Shown: piece after piece, positions 16,099 to 25,516 of the stretch
Numbering within the stretch: position 1 is the stretch's first letter
Layout: each line of letters opens with the position of its first letter
Assembly: GCA_964635575.1 (NCBI GenBank)
Contig: CAZWNY010000003.1
Coordinates: 1 to 64,000 of the forward strand
Reading direction: 5' to 3'
Length of the DNA: 64,000 bases
Origin: GCA-2733415 sp964635575
Lineage (GTDB): Bacteria > Bacteroidota > Bacteroidia > Flavobacteriales > Flavobacteriaceae
Program-made: the position numbers and the translations under genes
The notes under the pieces: model-generated
What the model saw: only the letters and a program-made list of their open reading frames with translations
Databases searched by the model: none
What the model was told of the DNA's origin: nothing

Positions 16099-17652
16099 AT
16101 GGAACAAATTTTAGTATTTTTAGGTCAAGTTTCTTGGTGGCTATGGATTATTATTGGGTTAATAATCATTACTATACGTGATGTTTTTTTTAATAAAAAC
16201 CATACAATTAGTCGAAATTTTCCTGTTTTCGGACATATTAGATACCTTTTTGAAAACATAGGTCCCGAAATGCGTCAGTATTTTGTAGCTAATAACCGAG
16301 AAGAATTACCGTTTAACCGTATTGAAAGAGGTTGGATATATGCTTCTGCAAAACATGAAAACAATTATGAAGGTTTTGGTACAGATAGAGATATTTATGC
16401 CCATCAGCATATTTTTATCAACAATGCAATGATGCCTTATCAAATAGATGAAAATCATCCAAATACAAAAGATCCTTATTTTTTACCCTGTGCAAAGGTA
16501 ATGGGTGCATTTCATAACCGTAAAAAACCATACCGACCTGCTTCTATTATTAATATTTCGGCAATGAGTTTTGGTTCACTATCGGCAAAAGCAGTAGCAT
16601 CATTAAATAAAGGCGCTAAAATTGCTGGTGCATATCATAATACAGGTGAAGGCGGTTTAAGTTCGTACCACAGTAACGGTGGCGATGTTGTTTTTCATTT
16701 TGGCACAGGTTATTTTGGAGTACGTGCTGAAGATGGTGGTTTTTCAATGGAAAAAATGGTAAAATTAGTAACTGATAATCCGTTTATAAAGGCAATTGAA
16801 ATTAAGTTGTCGCAAGGTGCAAAACCAGGTAAAGGAGGAGTTTTACCTGGAGCAAAAATTACTTCTGAAATCGCTAAAATTAGAGGTGTTAAAATTGGAG
16901 AAGATGTATTATCTCCTCCAAACCATAAAGCGTTTTCTAATGTACCAGAAATGATTGTTTTTATTGAAAAAATTGCTGAAGCGACAGGCTTACCCGTTGG
17001 TATTAAAGCTGCTATTGGGAAGTTAGAACAATGGGAGGAATTAGCTGATATTATGAAAAAAACCGGTAAAGGTCCTGATTTTATTTCAGTAGATGGTGGT
17101 GAAGGCGGTACAGGTGCTGCTCCACCAAGTTTTGCCGATCACGTGTCTTTACCTTGGGTTTATGGTTTTAGCGATTTGTATAAATTATTTCAAAACAAAA
17201 GGTTGACTGAACGAATTGTATTTATTGGCAGTGGAAAATTAGGGTTTCCTGCAAAAGCAGCAATGGCATTTGCAATGGGAGCAGATTGTATAAATGTTGC
17301 CCGAGAAGCAATGATGAGTATCGGTTGTATACAGGCACAAGTTTGCCACACCAATCGTTGTCCTACTGGTATTGCTACACAAAACAAATGGTTACAAAAC
17401 GGCATTGATGTTCCACTAAAATCAGAACGTTTAGCGCAATATTTCAAAACCTTTAGAAAGGAGTTAATTGAAATTACACATGCGGCAGGTTATGAGCATC
17501 CTTGTGAGTTTAAAATGAGTGATGTTAATGTAAATGTAGATGATCATAACTTGTCTAAAGAACTCAATAAAACGTATAAATATATAAAAACTCCTGTGCC
17601 ATTTGTAAATACACAACAGCTTAAAGATTGTAAATACTTAGGAGGTCGTTAG
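16099..17652 (+). CDS. Membrane-anchored FMN-binding glutamate synthase family protein
   Basis: The 517-residue protein has one N-terminal membrane segment (about residues 9-27) followed by a glutamate-synthase-type FMN TIM barrel: SAMSFGSLSAKAVASLNKGA, NTGEGGLS, KLSQGAKPGKGG, SVDGGEGGTGAAPP and the Cys-rich QAQVCHTNRCPTGIATQ, which resembles the GltB iron-sulfur ligand region. It lacks the N-terminal amidotransferase and the C-terminal GXGXG domain of bacterial GltB, so it is not a complete glutamate synthase. The electron donor and real reaction are unknown. It follows icmF by 104 bases. Confidence 0.88.
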   Translation: MEQILVFLGQVSWWLWIIIGLIIITIRDVFFNKNHTISRNFPVFGHIRYLFENIGPEMRQYFVANNREELPFNRIERGWIYASAKHENNYEGFGTDRDIYAHQHIFINNAMMPYQIDENHPNTKDPYFLPCAKVMGAFHNRKKPYRPASIINISAMSFGSLSAKAVASLNKGAKIAGAYHNTGEGGLSSYHSNGGDVVFHFGTGYFGVRAEDGGFSMEKMVKLVTDNPFIKAIEIKLSQGAKPGKGGVLPGAKITSEIAKIRGVKIGEDVLSPPNHKAFSNVPEMIVFIEKIAEATGLPVGIKAAIGKLEQWEELADIMKKTGKGPDFISVDGGEGGTGAAPPSFADHVSLPWVYGFSDLYKLFQNKRLTERIVFIGSGKLGFPAKAAMAFAMGADCINVAREAMMSIGCIQAQVCHTNRCPTGIATQNKWLQNGIDVPLKSERLAQYFKTFRKELIEITHAAGYEHPCEFKMSDVNVNVDDHNLSKELNKTYKYIKTPVPFVNTQQLKDCKYLGGR

Positions 17653-17681
17653 TTGTTAAAAAAGAAGTACTTTTTAACAAC
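17652..17681 (+). terminator. Hairpin at the end of the glutamate-synthase-like gene
   Basis: Eleven-base perfect stem (GTTGTTAAAAA at 17652-17662 with its complement at 17671-17681) and an 8-base loop begin at the last base of the stop codon. The stem itself supplies a T-run but none follows it. Confidence 0.5.
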
Positions 17682-17734
17682 CTTAATTAGAGGGTAAAGA
17701 TGTATTTCTATAAATTTTATTCAGAATTAATAGA

Positions 17735-18484
17735 TTATATAATACGTTTTATTACTCTTAATTTATGCGTATGTGTGTTGCGCTGTACGTTAAAAATACC
17801 TGTATGGTCTAATCGATCTACACGTACTTCACCGTGTGCATGAATAATGTAATTATCTTTCATAATAATACCTACGTGTATAATATTACCTTCATTATTA
17901 TCGAAAAAAGCTAAATCACCAGGTTCGCTTTCTTCTATAAAACTTAATGCTTCACCCTGTGATGCCTGTTGTGATGCATCTCTTAAAATGGCATATCCAT
18001 TTATTTTATATACCATTTGTGTAAAACCGCTACAATCAATACCAAAAGGTGTTTTTCCTCCCCATAAATAAGGACTATTAATATACATTAAAGCGGTTTT
18101 TATAATATGTTTTTTTTGTTTTTTACCTGTAATACTTTCGCCTTCAAATTGATGTTTTAAAAACTTAACCCCATTTAATGATGCTCCAAGAGGTATCAAG
18201 CTTAATTGGCTATTAATAGTTGTAATGTGTTCTATTAAATTAATAGTTACTTTTGTCTCTTCGGAATTGAATTGGTTATAATTTTCGGCTGTAATTTCTA
18301 AGTATTGTTTATTATCAATCCAACCTTCATACGTATCGAAAGCTAACCTAATTTTACTCCATTTTTTACGTATTTCTAATACTTTAAATATTTCGCCATA
18401 CAATACCTGTGAAGTCATTTCACTGGTGTCATTTGGGTCTAACCGTAAAGGAACAATGCTTAAAGGTGTAATTCCGTAATTCAT
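17735..18484 (-). CDS. NlpC/P60 family (C40) cell-wall hydrolase
   Basis: A 249-residue protein with an N-terminal SH3b-like region (residues 1-65: PLRLDPNDTSEMTSQVLYGE, WSKIRL, YEGWID), a linker, and a C-terminal NlpC/P60 domain. The catalytic triad is visible: Cys151 in GIDCSGF, His203 in IIHVGII and His215 in YIIHAHG. Such enzymes cleave gamma-D-Glu-diamino-acid bonds in peptidoglycan stem peptides. No signal peptide is seen, so a cytoplasmic role in recycling murein peptides (like the YkfC group) is a fair inference. It lies 41 bases after the thiolase gene. Confidence 0.88.
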   Translation of the reverse strand: MNYGITPLSIVPLRLDPNDTSEMTSQVLYGEIFKVLEIRKKWSKIRLAFDTYEGWIDNKQYLEITAENYNQFNSEETKVTINLIEHITTINSQLSLIPLGASLNGVKFLKHQFEGESITGKKQKKHIIKTALMYINSPYLWGGKTPFGIDCSGFTQMVYKINGYAILRDASQQASQGEALSFIEESEPGDLAFFDNNEGNIIHVGIIMKDNYIIHAHGEVRVDRLDHTGIFNVQRNTHTHKLRVIKRII

Positions 18485-18525
18485 GTAATAAGTTGTACTG
18501 AGTTGTTTTTACTTGTAATTTCTTA

Positions 18526-19701
18526 TTATCTTTCAATAACAATCGCTGAAGCGCCACCGCCACCATTGCAAATAGCTGCAGCTCCAATTTTAGCATCGTT
18601 TTGAGCTAATACGTTTATTAAAGTGATTATAATACGAACTCCTGAGCAACCCAATGGATGACCCAAGGAAACAGCACCACCATTTACGTTTACATTACTG
18701 TCATTTAATCCTAATATTTTCATGTTCGCTAAACCGACTACCGAAAATGCTTCGTTAAACTCAAAATAATCAACATCACTTAATGTTGTATTTGCTTTTG
18801 CTAATGCTTTTGGAAGTGCTTTTGCTGGAGCCGTTGTAAACCATTTTGGTTCTTGAGCGGCATCGGCATAACCTGTTATTGTTGCTAAAGGAGTTAATCC
18901 TAACTCGATAGCTTTTTCTGCGGACATTAAAATTACTGCACCTGCGCCATCATTTATAGTAGATGAATTTGCTGCGGTTACCGTTCCATTTTTGGTAAAA
19001 GCAGGTCTTAAAGCGGGTATTTTATCTAATTTTACGTTTGTAAATTCTTCATCAGTATCCACAATAACAGGTTCTCCTCTTCGCTGTGGCACTTCAACTG
19101 GTACAACTTCATTTTTAAATTTTCCTGATTTCCAAGCGGCGGCAGAACGTTTGTATGAGTTTATTGCAAAAGTATCTTGATCTTCTCGAGAAAATTGATA
19201 TTCCGTAGCACATAAATCGGCACAAGTACCCATTGCTTCTTGACTATATGCATCAACTAAACCATCAACTTGCATACCGTCTAACATTTTTGAAGGCCCA
19301 AATTTGGTTGCTTTTCTAGCATGAAAATAATGAGGTATTAAGCTCATGTTTTCCATACCGCCAGCAACTATAATATTAGCATCGCCACTTTTTATTGCTT
19401 GAGCGGCTTGCATTACGGCTTTCATACCCGAGGCACAAACTTTGTTAATTGTTGTAGCGGGTGTGTTTTCTGAAATGCCAGCAAAAATAGCTGCTTGACG
19501 TGCTGGTGCTTGACCAGTACCTGCTTGTACTACATTACCCATAATTACTTCATCTATTAAGTTTGGAGATAAATTAATTTGATTTAACGCTCCTTTTATA
19601 GCAATGGCTCCTAATTTTGGAGCAGATATAGTAGATAAACTTCCTAAAAAACTTCCTATTGGGGTTCTTGCCGCAGCAACAATTACAACTTTTGTACTCA
19701 T
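18526..19701 (-). CDS. Acetyl-CoA C-acetyltransferase (thiolase II)
   Basis: Condenses or cleaves acetoacetyl-CoA / 3-ketoacyl-CoA. The 391 residues match the biosynthetic thiolase length. Catalytic elements are all present: Cys89 in NKVCASGMKAV, the NEAF motif in FEFNEAFSV, His in GGAVSLGHPLGCSGVRI, and the second Cys in AICNGGGGASA. A short GxxxG-rich N-terminus with AARTPIGSF supports the ATG used. It is followed closely by the NlpC gene but functional linkage is not evident. Confidence 0.95.
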   Translation of the reverse strand: MSTKVVIVAAARTPIGSFLGSLSTISAPKLGAIAIKGALNQINLSPNLIDEVIMGNVVQAGTGQAPARQAAIFAGISENTPATTINKVCASGMKAVMQAAQAIKSGDANIIVAGGMENMSLIPHYFHARKATKFGPSKMLDGMQVDGLVDAYSQEAMGTCADLCATEYQFSREDQDTFAINSYKRSAAAWKSGKFKNEVVPVEVPQRRGEPVIVDTDEEFTNVKLDKIPALRPAFTKNGTVTAANSSTINDGAGAVILMSAEKAIELGLTPLATITGYADAAQEPKWFTTAPAKALPKALAKANTTLSDVDYFEFNEAFSVVGLANMKILGLNDSNVNVNGGAVSLGHPLGCSGVRIIITLINVLAQNDAKIGAAAICNGGGGASAIVIER

Positions 19702-19899
19702 AGTTTATATGTTTTTATTATTTTTTATTATTTTATTGATGCGAATTTACTCATTTTTTTATCATAAAAATAGTGGTAAATTTTAATTTTATCAGAACTA
19801 TTTAAAAAAATATTTTTTTAGCATAAGTTTAAATACGTTTTAATATCGTTATCTTTTAGGTTTTCATAGATAATAGTTGATTATAAAAACTAATTTTGA

Positions 19900-20799
19900 T
19901 TAAGGTAATTTACTTAAATGAATGTATCTTTTTTTGGCATATCCATATCCGTCTTTCCACCATTTTTTCATTAGTTTTTTCTTGAATATTAATGAGTTTT
20001 CGGTAAGTTTTGTTGGTGTATAATACAGGTTTAGCTTTACGTTATTGTTTTTTGCTGCTAATTTACCAATGGTAATATCGTTTTTTTCTACCTGACTTAA
20101 TAAATACCCAAAGAGGTTAATCATTAATGAAAACGGATTTTTTCCCAATATTTTTTGTCCTTCCATATTTTCCGATTCGAGTACAATGGCATCTATTTCT
20201 GTAGCGCCTCTTAAAATAGCTTCTCTAATTGGTATTACGCAACCAAAACCACCATCGGCATATTCATTTCCGTTACGTGTTGCTAATGACATAAAAGGTA
20301 CGTAATTGCAGGAGATCCAAATCCAATCGCAAAATTCCTCATAAGTGCAATCGTGTATAGATTTATATTCTACGCTACTTTTAGACAAATTAGTTACCGT
20401 AACTACAACGTCTTCTTTGGTCGACTTTATGAGTTCATATTCTTCTTTTGTTACATTTTTTTTAATGTTTTTACGTAACGCATTACTTTCTCCAAAGGTT
20501 CGTTTTAATTTTATAAATTGCACTAACGAATTAAAGAAATTAATAGATACAAACTCTCTATCTCCTTTTTGACGGACTATAAACGGATTAATGTTAAAAA
20601 TAGTTCGTTGGTTTACATTGGTATAAATTTTATGTAATTTTTTTAGATTACCTGTTGCTAAATGAGGTATTAACAAGCTTCCTGTAGATGTACCTAAAAA
20701 CAAATCGTATTCTTTGTTTTTTTCTAACATTAAATATTCAGCAACACCTCCTGCAAATGCTCCTTTACTTCCGCCTCCGCTAATTACTAATGCTCTCAT
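19900..20799 (-). CDS. Patatin-like phospholipase family protein
   Basis: A 299-residue serine hydrolase-like protein. The oxyanion loop SGGGSKGAF (residues 7-14), nucleophile motif GTSTG with Ser38 and the Asp of ADGGFG (Asp182) form the patatin Ser-Asp dyad. No signal peptide is seen. Related bacterial enzymes act on acyl esters of membrane lipids; the substrate here is unknown. It begins 26 bases after the M1 peptidase stop and is likely cotranscribed with it. Confidence 0.88.
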   Translation of the reverse strand: MRALVISGGGSKGAFAGGVAEYLMLEKNKEYDLFLGTSTGSLLIPHLATGNLKKLHKIYTNVNQRTIFNINPFIVRQKGDREFVSINFFNSLVQFIKLKRTFGESNALRKNIKKNVTKEEYELIKSTKEDVVVTVTNLSKSSVEYKSIHDCTYEEFCDWIWISCNYVPFMSLATRNGNEYADGGFGCVIPIREAILRGATEIDAIVLESENMEGQKILGKNPFSLMINLFGYLLSQVEKNDITIGKLAAKNNNVKLNLYYTPTKLTENSLIFKKKLMKKWWKDGYGYAKKRYIHLSKLP

Positions 20800-20825
20800 A
20801 AAGTACGTTTACTTGGGTTTATTTT

Positions 20826-22772
20826 TTATTGAATTTCTTTTTGCAAAGATATTGCAAATTTTTTAAATCGCCAATTATGATGATGTGTTGCTTTTTCTAA
20901 ATTTTTTAAAATTTCTGTATTGGTGAATTTTATTATTTTCAAACTATTAAATGCATTTTTACGAACTTCAAAATGATGTTTTTCAGCGGTATAACTAATT
21001 AATTCATTTAAATGATTTGACATTAATTTCTTTTTGTAATTCTCTGTTAATAATGCTAGTGTCAACCATAATGTTCGTATGTTTTTATCGTTAAATCCAT
21101 TTATTTGTTTTGTTTTATCTAAATATTGTTTTCTTTTTTCAGGAAACTGAATCCATAATTTAAATAGTGCATTTTCTATAGTTTTATATGATTTGTCGTT
21201 TAAAAGCGATTCGAAATTGGATTGTAATTTCAATGGGATTTCATCTATAATTTCAGATAGGGTTTGACGTACTTTTAAATCTTCTGTTTTAAATGCTTTT
21301 TTATATGTTTTAATTTTATCATCGATATTAATTTTAGTGCTTGATGCTATATTTTTTAATGTTTCTATTTGTAAATATACATTGTTTTTTTTACAATATT
21401 TTACAGGTTTTTGTAGTATTTTTTTAAGTGTTTTATTTTTTTGCAATGCTAATTTTGCTGTTGCATACGGAAATATTTCTGAGTGCAACCAAATGTTTTC
21501 AAACGTTAATAAGTTTTTTTCTGTATTTTTGTTAACCACATTCATAAAGTCGGATGTATTTACAGTTTTAAATTGATTTTTTTTTAAATACTGTTGTACG
21601 CTTTTTTTGAACGCCTTCTCTCCTATTTTTTCTTTTAAAACATGCAACGCCCAAGCCCCTTTTTGGTAAAACACCAAACTACTTGCCTTTGGGTTTAATA
21701 ATTTTGTATTTTTAACGTCTTTTAATTGTTTTGCCGATTGGTACAATTTATAATAATAATATTCATCTCCAAATAGTTTTTTTTCGACTAATAGTGCGTA
21801 ATACGTTGCAAAACCCTCTTGTAGCCAATGATGTTTGCTTGATGTTGCAGTTACTAAATTTCCGAACCATTGATGCGCTAGTTCGTGTGCATTTACACCT
21901 ATATAATTTTGATCATTAAAGGCTATATCATCTACTAAAAAAATATCTGAAAAAATTGTAGTTCCTGTGTTTTCCATTCCGGCATATAAAAAATCTTTTA
22001 CGGGTATTTGCTTGTAATTTTGCCACGGATATGGAATGCCTATTTCGGATTCTAAAAAATTAAATATTTTTGTAGTATTTTTATATGTGTTTTCAAAATT
22101 AGTTTCTTTTTTGGGATAATAATACATTTCTAATGGTACGCCTGATTTTGATTTTACTACTTTTTTGTCGTACTCTCCTATTACAAAGGCAACTAAATAG
22201 CTGCTCATTGGTTGCTCCATATTATATTGCCATTTTATAAAATTATCGGCTACAATTTCTTTTCCAATCAACTTTCCGTTGGCAATTACTACATTGTTTT
22301 TGGGTGCTAAAATGGTTAAATCAAATTCTATTTTATCATTTACATCATCTATGCTTGGCAACCAATTTGATGTGTGTTTTCCTTGTCCTTGTGTCCACAC
22401 TTGTGTGTGTTTTTTATCGTAACCTGGTATAAAATAGAGTGCTTTTTTTGGTGTAGCTTCATATAAAACATGTAACACATTTTTTTTTGAAGGTAAAAAA
22501 GTTTTTAACAACCATAATTTATTATCCTTTATAGTATAAGTGATTTTTTTATTATTGATACTCACAAAAATTGGTCGCACTCCTTTTTTGCTATCTAAAA
22601 AGATAGAATCTGTTTTTTTAAGAATATTAAACGTATAGTTTACGGTACCTTTAATTTTTTGTTTGTTTGGATAAACTTGTATTTGCACGGTTGCATTAAT
22701 AAAATTTACGGTTTCTAGTTGTTGCCCGAAACTGAAACTACAAAATAGCAATAAATAGAAAATTTTTTTCAT
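20826..22772 (-). CDS. M1 family aminopeptidase (secreted)
   Basis: Zinc metallopeptidase with an export signal (MKKIFYLLLFCSFSFGQQ). From this start the protein has 648 residues: an N-terminal beta domain (about 20-210), then the thermolysin-like domain with the exopeptidase motif AGMEN (about 264-268) and HELAH (His296, Glu297, His300) followed by the third ligand Glu319 in LQEGFATY, then a helical C-terminal region. It is shorter than ERAP/PepN-type enzymes (about 850) and ends with a HEAT-like helical part. An ATG 13 codons upstream (22811) would put residues before the signal and is unlikely. Confidence 0.9.
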   Translation of the reverse strand: MKKIFYLLLFCSFSFGQQLETVNFINATVQIQVYPNKQKIKGTVNYTFNILKKTDSIFLDSKKGVRPIFVSINNKKITYTIKDNKLWLLKTFLPSKKNVLHVLYEATPKKALYFIPGYDKKHTQVWTQGQGKHTSNWLPSIDDVNDKIEFDLTILAPKNNVVIANGKLIGKEIVADNFIKWQYNMEQPMSSYLVAFVIGEYDKKVVKSKSGVPLEMYYYPKKETNFENTYKNTTKIFNFLESEIGIPYPWQNYKQIPVKDFLYAGMENTGTTIFSDIFLVDDIAFNDQNYIGVNAHELAHQWFGNLVTATSSKHHWLQEGFATYYALLVEKKLFGDEYYYYKLYQSAKQLKDVKNTKLLNPKASSLVFYQKGAWALHVLKEKIGEKAFKKSVQQYLKKNQFKTVNTSDFMNVVNKNTEKNLLTFENIWLHSEIFPYATAKLALQKNKTLKKILQKPVKYCKKNNVYLQIETLKNIASSTKINIDDKIKTYKKAFKTEDLKVRQTLSEIIDEIPLKLQSNFESLLNDKSYKTIENALFKLWIQFPEKRKQYLDKTKQINGFNDKNIRTLWLTLALLTENYKKKLMSNHLNELISYTAEKHHFEVRKNAFNSLKIIKFTNTEILKNLEKATHHHNWRFKKFAISLQKEIQ

Positions 22773-22871
22773 ATTAAAATTATTTATCCTTAATAATATA
22801 CTAAAATACAAAATAAGTTTTTGAATCTTAATATTTTTAGTATTTTAGTACTATCAAAAAATTATTATATT

Positions 22872-24998
22872 GTGAACATTTTACAAACTCCTATAGACTA
22901 TTTAAAAGGTGTTGGACCAAATCGTGCTGATCTACTCAAAAAAGAATTGGGATTATTTACTTATCAGGATGTATTAAATTTATTTCCGAACAGGTATTTA
23001 GATAAAACACAGTATTACAAAATAAATCAATTACAACGTAATGCTGCCGAAGTACAAATTGTAGGTAAAATTGTACATCTAAAAATGGTAGAACAAAAAC
23101 AAGGAAAACGTTTAGTTGCCCAATTTATTGATGACACAGGAACAATAGATTTGGTTTGGTTTAAAGGGCATAAATGGGTTAAAGAAAGTATTAAACTAAA
23201 TACACCATATGTAATTTTCGGGAAATGTAATTGGTATAACGGTTTTTCGATTCCACATCCAGAAATTGAACTACTTACGGAGCATAAATTAAATAAAAAA
23301 ATAGCAATGCAAGCTATTTATCCTGCTACCGAAAAACTGACCGCAAGAGGCATCTCAAACAAAATAAAAACAAAGATAATAAGGAGTGTTTTTGATGCGA
23401 CCAACGGAAAATTTCAAGAAACTTTATCGGAAACAATACTAAAAGAGCTTAATTTAATATCCAAAACAGAAGCAATACATAATATTCATTTTCCGCAAAG
23501 CGCAACGTTATTGACTAAATCGGAGTTTAGATTAAAATTTGAGGAATTATTTTATATACAATTACAGTTGGTTCACAAAAATTTAACTCGAAAACAAAAA
23601 ATTAAAGGACATAATTTTAATCAAGTAGGTGCTATTTTTAACGAATTTTATAAAAACCATTTACCTTTTGAGTTAACTAATGCTCAAAAACGAGTGCTTA
23701 AAGAAATTCGGAGCGATTTAGGTAGCAATGCACAAATGAATAGATTGCTACAAGGTGATGTTGGCTCAGGAAAAACCATAGTTGCTTTAATGAGTATTTT
23801 ACTTGCGAAAGATAATGGTTATCAGTCATGCTTAGTGGCGCCAACTTCTATTTTAGTACAACAACATTATATCGGCTTACAAAAATTAGTTGCCGATTTA
23901 GGTGTTAATATTAAACTATTAACAGGAAACACTAAAACTGCGGAAAGACGCAACATACATAAGGCGTTAGAAAACGGAGAAATTGACTTGTTAATTGGTA
24001 CACATGCTATTTTAGAAGACAAAGTACAGTTTAAAAACCTCGGTTTAGCAATTATTGATGAGCAACATCGGTTTGGTGTTGCCCAACGCGCAAAATTATG
24101 GAAAAAAGGAAGCTCATCATCCGGGGAAACTGGAAAAGCAATTGTCCCGCCACATATTTTAGTAATGACTGCTACACCAATACCACGTACTTTAGCAATG
24201 AGTTTATATGGTGATTTAGATATTTCGATAATTGATGAGTTGCCTCCAGGACGTAAACCTATAAAAACAGTACATCGGTTTGATAGTAACCGCTTAAGGG
24301 TATTTCATTTTATACGAGAAGAAATTAAAAAAGGACGACAAATTTACATTGTATATCCATTAATTCAAGAATCTGAAACAATGGATTATAAAGATTTAAT
24401 GGATGGTTTTGAAGGTATTTCTCGTGATTTTCCGACTCCCGAATATCAGGTTTCTATTGTTCATGGACAAATGAAACCTGAAGATAAAGAGTACGAAATG
24501 CAACGTTTCATAAAAAAGGAAACTCAAATTATGGTAGCTACAACCGTTATAGAAGTTGGTGTAAATATACCCAATGCTTCGGTTATGATTATTGAAAGCG
24601 CTGAACGTTTTGGTTTATCGCAATTACATCAATTACGTGGTAGAGTTGGTAGAGGTGCCGAACAAAGTTTTTGTATTTTAATGACGGGCTATAAGCTTTC
24701 TGAAGATGCCAAGGTTCGTTTAAACACAATGGTCCGTTCTAATGATGGTTTTGAATTGGCTGAAGTAGATTTAAAACTTCGAGGTCCTGGTGATTTAATG
24801 GGTACGCAACAAAGCGGTGTTTTAAATTTAAAAATTGCTGATATTATTAAAGACAACGACATCTTAAAGCTTGCTCGCAGTTATGCTTTTAACGTTTTAA
24901 AAAACGACCCTAATTTAACGAATCCAAAAAATAAGGTTATTAATTATACCTATCAACTTTTAGGAAAACATAAGAATATTTGGAATTACATTAGCTAA
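22872..24998 (+). CDS. recG: ATP-dependent DNA helicase RecG
   Basis: Branch-migrating helicase for stalled forks and Holliday junctions. It has the N-terminal wedge/OB region (PIDYLKGVGPNRADLLKKEL, then VQIVGKI... FIDDTGTIDLVWFKG), Walker A GDVGSGKT, the DExH box IIDEQHRFGVAQR, GTHAI, MTATPIPRTLA, and the C-terminal helicase and TRG regions (GRVGRGAEQSFCIL, LKLRGPGDLMGTQQSG). I use the GTG at 22872 (VNILQTPIDYLKG), because family members start right before this helix. The TTG at 22821 would add 17 unsupported residues. It is divergent from the M1 peptidase gene. Confidence 0.96.
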   Translation: MNILQTPIDYLKGVGPNRADLLKKELGLFTYQDVLNLFPNRYLDKTQYYKINQLQRNAAEVQIVGKIVHLKMVEQKQGKRLVAQFIDDTGTIDLVWFKGHKWVKESIKLNTPYVIFGKCNWYNGFSIPHPEIELLTEHKLNKKIAMQAIYPATEKLTARGISNKIKTKIIRSVFDATNGKFQETLSETILKELNLISKTEAIHNIHFPQSATLLTKSEFRLKFEELFYIQLQLVHKNLTRKQKIKGHNFNQVGAIFNEFYKNHLPFELTNAQKRVLKEIRSDLGSNAQMNRLLQGDVGSGKTIVALMSILLAKDNGYQSCLVAPTSILVQQHYIGLQKLVADLGVNIKLLTGNTKTAERRNIHKALENGEIDLLIGTHAILEDKVQFKNLGLAIIDEQHRFGVAQRAKLWKKGSSSSGETGKAIVPPHILVMTATPIPRTLAMSLYGDLDISIIDELPPGRKPIKTVHRFDSNRLRVFHFIREEIKKGRQIYIVYPLIQESETMDYKDLMDGFEGISRDFPTPEYQVSIVHGQMKPEDKEYEMQRFIKKETQIMVATTVIEVGVNIPNASVMIIESAERFGLSQLHQLRGRVGRGAEQSFCILMTGYKLSEDAKVRLNTMVRSNDGFELAEVDLKLRGPGDLMGTQQSGVLNLKIADIIKDNDILKLARSYAFNVLKNDPNLTNPKNKVINYTYQLLGKHKNIWNYIS

Positions 24999-25051
24999 TT
25001 TAGTTTAAAGCAGATGGTTTTACATAAACTTAAAGCCGTAACAAAAACAAC

Positions 25052-25429
25052 CTATATTTCATCAAAACTTACATCCGTAAATTTGCTTGGACTTTCAGTT
25101 TCAGGAGTTTCTTTAGGTGTGTTGTATTCTTTTATATAATCTTTTTGATGGCGTTCAGAAATTACTTCTTCACCTTTTTCATTTACAATGTAGGCCGTCA
25201 TTTCATTTACAATTTCATTAAACTCGGTAAAGTCTTCTTTGTATAAATAAATTTTATGTTTTTTATAATGAAAAGATCCATCATCGTTTGTGAATTTTTT
25301 ACTTTCTGTTATTGTTAAATAATAATCTCCTGCTTTTGTAGATCTTACATCAAAAAAATACGTTCTTCTTCCTGCTCTTAATATTTTAGAAAATATTTCC
25401 TCTTTTTCTAAATACTCTTTTTCACTCAT
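25052..25429 (-). CDS. PUR-family (DUF3276) nucleic-acid-binding protein
   Basis: Small 125-residue protein with a PUR repeat typical of Bacteroidetes and spirochaetes: IFSKILRAGRRTYFFDVRSTKAGDYYLTITESKK, in outline a beta-strand-rich sheet with a Lys/Arg face, then KHKIYLYKEDFTEF. PUR proteins bind purine-rich single-stranded DNA or RNA. The C-terminal 25 residues are acidic and Pro/Thr-rich, probably disordered. It stands alone between recG and the ABC exporter. Confidence 0.88.
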   Translation of the reverse strand: MSEKEYLEKEEIFSKILRAGRRTYFFDVRSTKAGDYYLTITESKKFTNDDGSFHYKKHKIYLYKEDFTEFNEIVNEMTAYIVNEKGEEVISERHQKDYIKEYNTPKETPETESPSKFTDVSFDEI

Positions 25430-25516
25430 AATATTTTAATTTACAAAACAATTTATATTCGCTTTACGTTTTTTTTCAAAAGTCATAAAAATAATAGAGA
25501 TTACCAAATATTTTAA

